A stretch of DNA of 64,000 bases. Origin: Streptacidiphilus albus JL83 (GTDB lineage Bacteria > Actinomycetota > Actinomycetes > Streptomycetales > Streptomycetaceae). This document shows positions 56,789 to 64,000 of the stretch, piece by piece; position 1 is the first letter of the stretch; each line of letters starts with the position of its first letter. Position numbers and translations under genes: made by a program. The stretch spans positions 5,652,017 through 5,716,016 of the forward strand of contig NZ_JQML01000001.1 of NCBI RefSeq assembly GCF_000744705.1. The letters are read 5' to 3'. Below the pieces are notes generated by a model. The model saw only the letters and a list, made by a program, of their open reading frames with translations, was not told the origin of the DNA and ran no database searches.

Positions 56789-58180
56789 ATGGTCGTTTCC
56801 GCAATTCCCACTCCGGATGTCGTGGTGATCGGGCTGGGGCCGGGCGGCGAAGAGGTTGCCGGACGGCTCGCGGACGCCGGGCTCGACGTGGTCGGCGTCG
56901 ACGACCGGCTGGTCGGCGGCGAGTGCCCGTACTGGGGCTGCATCCCTTCGAAGATCATGGTCAGGGCCGGCGACCTGGTCGCCGAGGCGCACCGGGTGCC
57001 GGGTCGGGCGGGGATCTGCCGGGTGCAGCCCGACTGGCGTCCGGTCGCCCGGACCATCAGGGCCGCCACCGACGACTGGAACGACAAGCTCGCCGTGGAC
57101 CGGCTGACCTCGCGCGGCGGGCGTTTCCTGCGCGGCACCGGACGGTTGACCGGGCCGCGCGAGGTGACCGTGCTGCACCGCGAGGGCGAGACCGAGACCG
57201 AGACGGTGCTGCGCCCGCGCCGGGGCGTGGTGCTGGCGGTGGGCTCCCGGCCGTCCGCGCCGCCCGTTCCCGGCCTGCTGGGGACCCCGTTCTGGACCAA
57301 CCGCGAGCTGGTGGAGGCCGCCGAGCTGCCGGAGTCGCTGCTGGTGCTGGGCGGCGGTGCGATCGGACTGGAACTGGGACAGGCCTGGCAGCGGATGGGC
57401 TGCGCGGTGACCGTGCTGGAGGCGCAGCCGCGGCTGCTGCCGATGGAGGAGCCGGAGACCTCGGAGCTGCTGACGCAGGTGCTCACCACCGAGGGTCTTT
57501 CGATCCACACCGGGGCGGAGGCCGCCTCGGTCACCCACCACGACGGACGGTTCACCGTCACCTGCCGCCGGGGCGAGCGCTTCGCCGCCGAGCGGCTGCT
57601 GGTCGCCACCGGACGCCGGGTCGACCTGGACCGGGTGGGCGCGGGCGTGCTCGGGGTGCCACCGGGGGCCCGCTCGCTGCCGGTGGACGAGCGGATGCGG
57701 GTGCCCGGAGCGCCGGGGGTGTGGGCGGTCGGCGACGCCACCGGCAAGGGCGCGTTCACCCATGTCGCCATGTACCAGGCGGACATCGCGGTGCGGACGG
57801 TCCTCGGGCAGGGCGGTCTGTCGGCCGAGTACCACGCGGTGCCGCGGGTGACCTTCACCGATCCGGAGGTCGGCGCCGTCGGGCTGACCGAGGCGCAGGC
57901 CCGGACCCTGGGGGCGGCGGTCCGGGTCGGTCGGGCCGATCTCGCCGACACCGCCCGGGCCCTGGTCCACGGCCCCGGCAGCGCGGGCTTCGTCAAGCTG
58001 GTCGCGGCCGACGGCGTACTGGTGGGCGCGACCTCGGCGGGCCCGACCGGCGGCGAGGTGCTGGGCCTGCTGACCCTCGCGGTCCGGAGCCGGACGCCGC
58101 TGGCCGAGCTGCGGTCGACGATCTGGGCCTACCCGACCTTCCACCGCGCGGTCGGCGCGGCGCTGGCCTCGCTCGACTGA
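56789..58180 (+). CDS. FAD-dependent pyridine nucleotide-disulfide oxidoreductase
   Basis: A 463-residue flavoprotein. FAD motif VVVIGLGPGGEEVAGRL near 12, redox cysteines CPYWGC near 46, NAD(P) motif LLVLGGGAIGLELGQAW near 188, and GVWAVGDATGKGAF near 309 place it in the lipoamide-dehydrogenase/mercuric-reductase group. The usual C-terminal H-P-T-x-x-E is YPTFHRAV, so the proton-relay His/Glu pair is absent and it is not a standard lipoamide dehydrogenase. Quinone, metal or low-molecular-weight disulfide reduction is possible. GGGAG lies 7 bases before the ATG. Confidence 0.88.
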   Translation: MVVSAIPTPDVVVIGLGPGGEEVAGRLADAGLDVVGVDDRLVGGECPYWGCIPSKIMVRAGDLVAEAHRVPGRAGICRVQPDWRPVARTIRAATDDWNDKLAVDRLTSRGGRFLRGTGRLTGPREVTVLHREGETETETVLRPRRGVVLAVGSRPSAPPVPGLLGTPFWTNRELVEAAELPESLLVLGGGAIGLELGQAWQRMGCAVTVLEAQPRLLPMEEPETSELLTQVLTTEGLSIHTGAEAASVTHHDGRFTVTCRRGERFAAERLLVATGRRVDLDRVGAGVLGVPPGARSLPVDERMRVPGAPGVWAVGDATGKGAFTHVAMYQADIAVRTVLGQGGLSAEYHAVPRVTFTDPEVGAVGLTEAQARTLGAAVRVGRADLADTARALVHGPGSAGFVKLVAADGVLVGATSAGPTGGEVLGLLTLAVRSRTPLAELRSTIWAYPTFHRAVGAALASLD

Positions 58181-58216
58181 CGGCGCCGCCGGTACCGCCT
58201 CCGGACCGCGCGGAGC

Positions 58217-59557
58217 TCAGGGACGGCCGAGGGCGCGGTAGGTCCAGCCGGCCTCCCGCCAGCGCTCGCGGTCCAGGATGTTGCGTCCGTCGATGATCCG
58301 GGGCCGGGCCACGGTCGGCAGCAGGGCGACCGGGTCGATGGCGCGGAACTCCTGCCACTCCGTCAGGTGCAGGATGACGTCGGCCCGGTGCGCCGCCCCG
58401 ACCGGGCTGTCGGCGTAGGCCAGGGTCGGGTACATCTTGCGGGCGTTGTCCATGGCCTTGGGGTCGTAGACGGTCACCTCGGCGCCGAGCAGCTGCAGCC
58501 GGGCGGCGACGTTCAGCGCCGGGGAGTCGCGGATGTCGTCGGAGTCGGGCTTGAAGGCCGCGCCCCAGACCGCGACCCGGCGGCCCAGCAGCGATCCGTC
58601 GCAGTGCTCGCGGGTGAGTTCGACGACCCGGTCGCGGCGGCGCATGTTGATGGAGTCGACCTCCCTGAGGAAGGTCAGCGCCTGGTCCACGCCGAGCTCG
58701 CCGGCCCGGGCCATGAAGGCACGGATGTCCTTGGGCAGGCAGCCGCCGCCGAAACCCAGCCCGGCGTTGAGGAAGCGTCCGCCGATCCGGCTGTCGTAGG
58801 AGAGCGAGGTCGACAGCAGCGAGACGTCGGCCCCGGAGGCCTCGCAGACCTCGGCCATGGCGTTGATGAACGAGATCTTGGTGGCCAGGAAGGCGTTGGC
58901 AGCGGTCTTGACCAGCTCGGCGGTGGGGAAGTCGGTGACCACCAGCGGGACGCCCGCCTCCAGCAGCCGGGCGTAGACCGCGCGCAGCCGCTGCTCCGCC
59001 CCGGGCTCCTGACCGGAGAGGCCGAACACCAGCCGGTCCGGACCGAGGGTGTCCTCGATGGCGAAGCCCTCCCGCAGGAACTCGGGGTTCCAGGCCAGTT
59101 GGGCGTCGGCGCCGACCGGCGCCAGCTCGGCCAGCCGCTCGGCGAGCCGGGCCGCGGTGCCCACCGGGACGGTCGACTTGCCGACGACCAGGGCCGGTCG
59201 GGTGAGGTGCGGCGCCAGCGAGTCGATGACCGCGTCCACATAGCGGAGGTCGGCCCCGGACTCGCCCTTCTTCTGCGGGGTGCCCACGCAGGAGAAGTGG
59301 ATGTCACCGAACTCGGCCGCCTCCTGGTAGGAGGTGGTGAACCGGAGCCGGCCGGTGGCCACGTGCTTCGCCAGCAGCTCCTCCAGGCCGGGCTCGTAGA
59401 ACGGGACCCGGCCGGCCTGGAGTTCGGCGACCTTCTCCGGATCGACGTCGACACCGAGTACCTCGTGGCCGAGCTCTGCCATGCACGCGGCATGGGTGGC
59501 GCCGAGGTAGCCGGTGCCGATCACCGTGATCCGGAGCGGGCGGGACTGAGTAGGCAC
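58217..59557 (-). CDS. UDP-glucose 6-dehydrogenase
   Basis: Oxidises UDP-glucose (or a related UDP/GDP-sugar) to the uronic acid for surface polymers. The 446-residue protein has ITVIGTGYLGATHAACMAEL near residue 10, VGKSTVPVGTA near 125, NPEFLREGFAIED near 157, the catalytic Cys in GFGGGCLPKDIRAFM near 271, and GAAFKPDSDDIRDSPAL near 333. No glycosyltransferase genes lie beside it. It is convergent with the flavin reductase gene. Confidence 0.92.
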   Translation of the reverse strand: MPTQSRPLRITVIGTGYLGATHAACMAELGHEVLGVDVDPEKVAELQAGRVPFYEPGLEELLAKHVATGRLRFTTSYQEAAEFGDIHFSCVGTPQKKGESGADLRYVDAVIDSLAPHLTRPALVVGKSTVPVGTAARLAERLAELAPVGADAQLAWNPEFLREGFAIEDTLGPDRLVFGLSGQEPGAEQRLRAVYARLLEAGVPLVVTDFPTAELVKTAANAFLATKISFINAMAEVCEASGADVSLLSTSLSYDSRIGGRFLNAGLGFGGGCLPKDIRAFMARAGELGVDQALTFLREVDSINMRRRDRVVELTREHCDGSLLGRRVAVWGAAFKPDSDDIRDSPALNVAARLQLLGAEVTVYDPKAMDNARKMYPTLAYADSPVGAAHRADVILHLTEWQEFRAIDPVALLPTVARPRIIDGRNILDRERWREAGWTYRALGRP

Positions 59558-59676
59558 CGGGACGACCCTTTCGTTCGGGCGAACATCGGATGTACAGGGA
59601 GAAGATGTGTTCTGATGGTGAAGATCCTGTGGAATCCGGGCTGCTGAGGGCCCCAGAGGTGGTGATGCTACTGCTT

Positions 59677-59696
59677 CCGTCGGAACGTTCGGACGG
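59677..59696. promoter_or_regulatory. 20-bp near-perfect palindrome upstream of the UDP-glucose dehydrogenase gene
   Basis: CCGTC-GGAACGTTCG-GACGG is palindromic except at one symmetric pair. It lies about 120 bases upstream of the dehydrogenase start and 45 bases after the stop of the next gene on the same strand, so it may be an operator or part of a terminator. A smaller GTTCG-GG-CGAAC repeat lies at 59573-59584. Confidence 0.35.
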
Positions 59697-59741
59697 CGGT
59701 GGCGGGTCTGCGGCCGGCTGCCCGGCGCCGTGGAAATCCGC

Positions 59742-60878
59742 TCAGCCGCGCGCCATCAGCCGGTCGTACGCGTAGGAGGCGAGGGCCTGCCCGCCGTCGA
59801 CGGCCAGGGCGTCGCCGGAAGTGGCGCGGTTGTCGGTGGTGCCGGCCACGGTGAAGTAGTCGTAGCGGCCGACGGTGGCATGGGTGAGCGGGCAGCTCAC
59901 GCCCACGCAGAAGCTCGGGACCGAGCCGCGCACCAGCGACTGGATCTGCCCCTGGTACTGCGGCATGACCGCGGCGGCCTGCTGCGCGGTGTCGAAGACG
60001 GCGATGCCGACGGTCACCGCGTTCCGCCCGGAGACGTAGGTGGCCCGCAGCAGTTCCAGGCAGCCGTGCGGCGCGAGGACGTTGCCCAGGCCGCCGGTTG
60101 TCCCCTTCCAGCACGGGTTGTCGGTGTTGGTGGCGGCGAGGGTGAAGGTCTGCCCGTCCACGTCGAGGTCGGCGGCGGTGTACAGGGTCGTGGTGGAGAG
60201 CGGGGCGGTGTCGGTCCCGACGCTGGAGATCACCTGGAGCGGCGTCAGCGGCGGCGTGGAGGTCGGTGCGGTGCCGCCGGACCGGCTCGCCGGTGCCGAC
60301 GGGCTCCCGGACGGCCGGTCCGAGGCACCGGCCGAGGCGCCGGCGGAGGCATTGGCGGAGGCGCCGGCGGAGCCACTGGCCGAGGCACTGGCGCCGGCGG
60401 AGGCCGAGCCGGTGGCGCCGGTCGGCTGCCCGCCGCCCGGACCCGCGCCGGTCGTGGCCGTCGGCGCCAACCCGTGCAGGCTGCTGCCCCCGCCGTGCTG
60501 TCCGCTCCCGCCACCGGCGAACGCCGCCGCCACGGCGCCGAGGGCGACGACGCCCACCAGTGCCGCGGTCACCCCGCCGACCCGCAGCAGCCGGCCCCGG
60601 CGCCGCGCCCGCTCGTTGCGGTCCGCCAGCGCCTGCCAGTCGGGCACGTCCGAGGACGGCGGCCGGGCGGGCTGCACGTAGGAGGGGAGGCGGAGCGCGG
60701 CCAGATCTTGGGTCGGCGCAGTCTGGGTCGGCGCAGTCTGGCTCGGCGCGGTACGGGGCGGCGCGGCCTGGTCGGGCGGGCCCTGGGGCGGCGCGGTCGG
60801 CCTGCCCACGACCGGGGGGCGTCCGCCCGGCCGGGCCGCTGGGGGAGTGCCGTTCGGTATGCCCGTCCGCTCGTCCAT
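59742..60878 (-). CDS. Membrane-anchored four-cysteine protein, paralogue of the 16319-17485 gene
   Basis: A 378-residue protein starting MDERTGIPNGTPPAARPGGR. About 100 Pro/Gln/Thr-rich residues, with a TAPSQTAPTQ-type repeat, precede a basic stretch and one membrane helix (VGGVTAALVGVVALGAVAAA). A long Ser/Ala/Gly linker leads to the external domain, which has four cysteines (NPCWK, HGCLE, SFCVG, VSCPL) and motifs AVTVGIAVF and GRYDYFTVAGTTD. Both motifs and cysteine spacing match the paralogue. Function unknown; a secreted sensor or wall-associated domain is plausible. Confidence 0.82.
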   Translation of the reverse strand: MDERTGIPNGTPPAARPGGRPPVVGRPTAPPQGPPDQAAPPRTAPSQTAPTQTAPTQDLAALRLPSYVQPARPPSSDVPDWQALADRNERARRRGRLLRVGGVTAALVGVVALGAVAAAFAGGGSGQHGGGSSLHGLAPTATTGAGPGGGQPTGATGSASAGASASASGSAGASANASAGASAGASDRPSGSPSAPASRSGGTAPTSTPPLTPLQVISSVGTDTAPLSTTTLYTAADLDVDGQTFTLAATNTDNPCWKGTTGGLGNVLAPHGCLELLRATYVSGRNAVTVGIAVFDTAQQAAAVMPQYQGQIQSLVRGSVPSFCVGVSCPLTHATVGRYDYFTVAGTTDNRATSGDALAVDGGQALASYAYDRLMARG

Positions 60879-60973
60879 GAGGCGAGAGCATAGTGATGCC
60901 GGTGGTGCCCGGCGGACGCCCGGGGGGCCGGTCCGGCGACCTGGGAATCCCCGCAGCGGCGGCGCTTTCTTGT

Positions 60974-61012
60974 TACCCACGGGTATCCAACCGGCCCGAA
61001 TCCGCTTACGCT
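60974..61012 (+). promoter_or_regulatory. Operator-like repeat and -10 before the aldehyde dehydrogenase gene
   Basis: TACCC-AC-GGGTA (60974-60985) is a perfect 5-bp inverted repeat, and TACGCT (61007-61012) is a -10-like hexamer 7 bases before the ATG, so the transcript may be leaderless. No Shine-Dalgarno sequence is visible. Confidence 0.35.
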
Positions 61013-61019
61013 GCGGGCT

Positions 61020-62648
61020 ATGGCAGACACGCGTACCAGCACCGGCGCCGACACCCGTAATCCCGTCGCGGAGGCAGGCTCCCGCACCGTCGCCGACGTG
61101 GTGACGCCTGCCCTCGTCGCCCGGCTGGCCGCCGGGGTCACCGCGGGCACCACCGGTGCGCCGCCGACCCTGGGCACCAGTCGCAACCCCTTCACCGGCG
61201 AGGTGCTGGCAGAGCTCCCCGAGTCCACCCCCGAGGACGTCGCCGCCGCCTTCGACCGGGCCCGCGCCGCCCAGCGCGGCTGGGCGCAGCGCTCCGTGCG
61301 CGAGCGCGAGGCGGTGCTGCTGCGCTTCCACGACCTGGTCCTGGCCGAACAGGCCGAACTGCTCGACCTGCTCCAGGCGGAGACCGGCAAGGCCCGCGTC
61401 CACGCCTTCGAGGAGGTCAGCGTCGCCGCCGTGGTCTCCCGCCACTACGGGCGCCGCTCGGCCGCCTACCTCAGGCCGCGCCGCCGCAGCGGGGTCTACC
61501 CGGTGCTGACCCAGGTCACCGAGGTGCGCCAGCCGAAGGGCGTGGTCGGCCAGATCACGCCCTGGAACTACCCGTTGGCGCTGCTCGTCGACGACGCCAT
61601 CCCGGCCTTCGCGGCCGGCAACGCGGTCGTCACCAAGCCGGACACGCAGACCGCGCTCGCCCCGCTGCGCGCCCGCGAGCTGATGATCGAGGCCGGACTG
61701 CCCGCCGAGGCCTGGCAGATCGTGATCGGCGACGGTCCGGTGGTCGGCCCCGAGGTGGTCGCCCACGCCGACTACGTCTCGTTCACCGGCTCCACCCGCA
61801 CCGGCCGGGACGTCGCCCAGCGCGCCGCCGCGCGGCTGGTCGCCTCCTCGATGGAGCTCGGCGGCAAGAACGCGATGATCGTGCTGGCCGATGCCGACCT
61901 GGACCGGGCGGCCGAGGGCGCGGTCCGCGCCTGCTTCGCCTCCGCCGGCCAGCTCTGCGTCTCCATCGAGCGGCTGTTCGTCGCCCGCGAGGTCGCCGAC
62001 GCCTTCCTGGAGAAGTTCACCGCCCGGACCCGGGCGCTGCGGCTCGGCAACTCGCTCGGCTGGGGTGCGGACATGGGCTCGCTGGTCTCCGAGCGGCAGT
62101 TGGAGAACGTCGTCCGGCACGTCGACGAGGCGGTGCAGAACGGCGCCCGGGTACTGGCCGGCGGCCGGCCCCGGCCCGACGTCGGCCCGCTGTTCTACGA
62201 GCCGACCGTCCTGGACGGGGTGGACGCCGCCAGCGCGGTCTGCGCCGAGGAGACCTTCGGGCCGGTGGTCTCGGTCTACCGGTTCGACACCGAGGACGAG
62301 GCCGTGGCGCGGGCCAACGACACCCGCTACGGCCTCAACGCCAGTGTCTGGAGCAGCAGTCAGGCGCACGGCCGGCGGATCGCGGCCCGGCTGCAGGCCG
62401 GCACCGTCAACGTCAACGAGGCCTATGCCGCGACCTACGGCAGCGCGGCGGCGCCGATGGGCGGGATGGGCGACTCCGGGGTGGGCCGACGGCACGGCTC
62501 CGAGGGCATCCTCAGGTACACCGAGGTGCAGACGATCGCGGTGCAGCGGCTGGTCCCGGTGGCCCCGGCCTTCGGCCTGGACGACGAGCGCTTCGCCAAA
62601 GTGCTGACCCGCGCCCTGGGCGCGATGAAGGCGCTGCGGCTCCGGTAG
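61020..62648 (+). CDS. gabD2: Succinic semialdehyde dehydrogenase (GabD2-type)
   Basis: NAD(P)-dependent aldehyde dehydrogenase, 542 residues. GQITPWNYPLALLVDDAIPA lies near 179, SFTGSTRTGRDVAQ near 256, the general-base Glu in SMELGGKNAMIV near 280, and the catalytic Cys in SAGQLCVSIERLF near 313. The NYP and long N-terminus fit the actinobacterial succinate-semialdehyde group, which feeds succinate to the TCA cycle; the substrate is inferred. The next gene is a GMC oxidoreductase. Confidence 0.85.
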   Translation: MADTRTSTGADTRNPVAEAGSRTVADVVTPALVARLAAGVTAGTTGAPPTLGTSRNPFTGEVLAELPESTPEDVAAAFDRARAAQRGWAQRSVREREAVLLRFHDLVLAEQAELLDLLQAETGKARVHAFEEVSVAAVVSRHYGRRSAAYLRPRRRSGVYPVLTQVTEVRQPKGVVGQITPWNYPLALLVDDAIPAFAAGNAVVTKPDTQTALAPLRARELMIEAGLPAEAWQIVIGDGPVVGPEVVAHADYVSFTGSTRTGRDVAQRAAARLVASSMELGGKNAMIVLADADLDRAAEGAVRACFASAGQLCVSIERLFVAREVADAFLEKFTARTRALRLGNSLGWGADMGSLVSERQLENVVRHVDEAVQNGARVLAGGRPRPDVGPLFYEPTVLDGVDAASAVCAEETFGPVVSVYRFDTEDEAVARANDTRYGLNASVWSSSQAHGRRIAARLQAGTVNVNEAYAATYGSAAAPMGGMGDSGVGRRHGSEGILRYTEVQTIAVQRLVPVAPAFGLDDERFAKVLTRALGAMKALRLR

Positions 62649-62663
62649 TCCGCGCGCACCACC

Positions 62664-62721
62664 GTTCCAACCGTGGGTTCCACCGAGAGTTCCACCGTCA
62701 GTACGGCGGCGCACGCCGCCG
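62664..62721 (+). other. Short direct repeats and hairpin before the GMC oxidoreductase gene
   Basis: GTTCCA(A)CCG occurs three times at 62664, 62677 and 62689 (12-13 base period). CGGCGGC-GCAC-GCCGCCG (62704-62721... arms 62704-62710 and 62715-62721) is a terminator-like hairpin. The repeats could be a binding site for a regulator of the next gene. Confidence 0.35.
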
Positions 62722-62761
62722 GTCGGGTATGTCGGCACCAGTGAATCGGGGAGCAGCGTCG

Positions 62762-64000
62762 ATGGCGAAGGACAGTCAACCGGTGGACGGCGGATCGGTT
62801 CCGCAGGCCGAGCCGGGCTACGACTACGACGTGGTCGTGGTCGGCTCCGGCTTCGGCGGTTCGGTCGCCGCGCTGCGGCTGACCGAGAAGGGCTACACGG
62901 TCGCGGTGGTGGAGGCCGGCCGCCGGTTCACCCCGGAGAGCCTGCCGAAGAACTCCTGGGACAGCCGCAACTACCTGTGGGCGCCCGCGCTCGGCTGCTA
63001 CGGCATCCAGCGCTTCCACGTGCTGAAGGACGTGATGGTGCTCGGCGGGGCGGGCGTCGGCGGGGGCTCGCTGAACTACGCCAACACCCTCTATGTGCCG
63101 CCGGAGGCGTTCTTCCAGGACCCGCAGTGGAAGTCCATCACCGACTGGGCGGAGGAGCTGGCCCCCTTCTACGACCAGGCCAAGCGGATGCTCGGGGTCC
63201 GCACCAACCCCACGGTCACCCCCTCCGACGTGTACCTCAGGGCGTCCGCCGAGAAGCTGGGCTACGGCGACACCTTCCACCTGGCGCCGGTCGGCGTGTT
63301 CTTCGGCGACGGACAGGACGCCGGCGGCGCGGGCCCGCAGGCCGCCCCCGGCACCGAGGTGGCGGACCCCTACTTCGGCGGGGCCGGCCCGCGCCGCCGG
63401 GCCTGCACCGAGTGCGGGGAGTGCATGACCGGCTGCCGGCACGGCGCCAAGAACACCCTGACCGAGAACTACCTCTACCTCGCCGAGCGGAACGGCGCGC
63501 AGATCCTGCCGATGACCACGGTCACCCGGATCCGCGAGGACGGCGAGGGCTTCGCCGTCGACACCAGGCCCACCGACGCCCGCTCCAAGGCAGCCGCGCG
63601 CCGGAGCTCGCGCACCGTCCGCGCCCGCCGGGTGGTGGTCGCGGCCGGCACCTACGGCACCCAGCGGCTGCTGCACCAGCTGCGCGACGAGGGCCAGCTG
63701 CCGCGGATCTCGGCCCGGCTGGGGGAGCTGACCCGGACCAACTCGGAGGCGCTGGTCGGCTCGATGACCAGCGACCGGCGGCTCGGCGGGCGGGCCGACT
63801 TCACCAAGGGCGTCGCCATCACCTCCTCGGTGCACCCGGACGACAGCACCCACATCGAACCGGTGCGGTACGGCCGGGGCTCCAACGCCATGGGCTGGAT
63901 GTCGATCATGCAGGTGACCGGCGGCGGCCGGACGCCGCCGGTGCTGCGCTTCCTCGGCCTCGCCCTGCGCCGGCCCGACCTGCTGCTCCGCTCGCTGAAC
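62762..64000 (+). CDS. GMC oxidoreductase, cholesterol-oxidase-like (3' end outside window)
   Basis: The frame runs open to the window edge (413 codons seen). It starts MAKDSQPVDGG; the FAD motif VVVVGSGFGGSVAALRLTEK lies near residue 24 and VLGGAGVGGGSLNYANTLYV near 98. A cluster CTECGECMTGCRHGAKN lies near 214-229, with spacing C-x2-C-x2-C-x3-C that could bind a metal or iron-sulfur centre; this is a feature of the ChoD-like branch as I recall it. The substrate is unknown, probably a steroid or other alcohol. ATG 62762 follows GGGGAGCAGC. Confidence 0.87.
   Translation, partial: MAKDSQPVDGGSVPQAEPGYDYDVVVVGSGFGGSVAALRLTEKGYTVAVVEAGRRFTPESLPKNSWDSRNYLWAPALGCYGIQRFHVLKDVMVLGGAGVGGGSLNYANTLYVPPEAFFQDPQWKSITDWAEELAPFYDQAKRMLGVRTNPTVTPSDVYLRASAEKLGYGDTFHLAPVGVFFGDGQDAGGAGPQAAPGTEVADPYFGGAGPRRRACTECGECMTGCRHGAKNTLTENYLYLAERNGAQILPMTTVTRIREDGEGFAVDTRPTDARSKAAARRSSRTVRARRVVVAAGTYGTQRLLHQLRDEGQLPRISARLGELTRTNSEALVGSMTSDRRLGGRADFTKGVAITSSVHPDDSTHIEPVRYGRGSNAMGWMSIMQVTGGGRTPPVLRFLGLALRRPDLLLRSLN

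Noticed and set aside
59573-59584. Possible SOS (LexA) box
   Set aside because: The arms read GTTCG-GG-CGAAC, the inverse of the GAAC-N4-GTTC arrangement of Gram-positive LexA boxes.

Overview
The window is high-GC DNA from a streptomycete-type actinobacterium, most likely a member of the Streptomycetaceae (Streptomyces, Kitasatospora or Streptacidiphilus). The evidence is the very GC-rich third codon positions, frequent GTG starts, ATGA/GTGA gene overlaps, an actinobacterial S10-spc-alpha ribosomal cluster, a whiD-bldM-shbA developmental block, paired CIRCE sites before groES-groEL1, and a cluster of membrane Ser/Thr kinases. The genus assignment is an inference. No tRNA, rRNA, CRISPR array, insertion sequence or prophage was seen.

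Layout. 1-16233: ribosomal cluster from the end of rplD through rplQ (with secY, adk, map, infA, rpmJ and rpoA), followed by truA. 16319-20540: a membrane-anchored Cys-rich protein of unknown function, an ABC-F ATPase, then rplM-rpsI. 20704-28550: glmM, coaA, a very large AfsR/SARP-type regulator, acpS and a fused NAD(P)H-hydrate repair enzyme. 28621-37048: envelope and tRNA-modification genes: L,D-transpeptidase, alr, alpha/beta hydrolase, tsaE, a transpeptidase-like protein lacking its catalytic cysteine, tsaB-rimI-tsaD and a polysaccharide deacetylase lipoprotein. 37079-40268: a divergent Rrf2 regulator/NAD(P)-binding reductase pair, a Uma2-family protein and a methyltransferase. 40284-42519: CIRCE-controlled groES-groEL1. 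42633-46698: MOSC protein, LysR regulator, whiD, bldM and the sigma factor gene shbA. 46919-51655: guaB, guaB3, glpD. 51799-56712: Ser/Thr kinase, tail-anchored pseudokinase, second Ser/Thr kinase. 56789-64000: flavin disulfide reductase, UDP-glucose dehydrogenase, a paralogue of the Cys-rich membrane protein, an aldehyde dehydrogenase and a truncated GMC oxidoreductase.

Most genes are core functions: translation, secretion, nucleotide synthesis and peptidoglycan precursor supply. The less ordinary material is in small genes, degenerate enzymes and intergenic signals. The clearest is a tandem array of 17-bp cassettes before truA, each carrying a Shine-Dalgarno-like GGAG and an ATG, so that short upstream reading frames lead into truA. 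Others are a pseudokinase between two kinases that share an extracellular domain, two paralogous four-cysteine membrane proteins about 42 kb apart, a GuaB3 lacking the IMP dehydrogenase cysteine, nested RNA hairpins inside the ribosomal cluster, and recognisable operators or promoters (CIRCE, Rrf2-like, CRP-like, sigma-BldN-like, sigma-E-like). All functional statements rest on motif recognition by eye; no database search or folding program was run.
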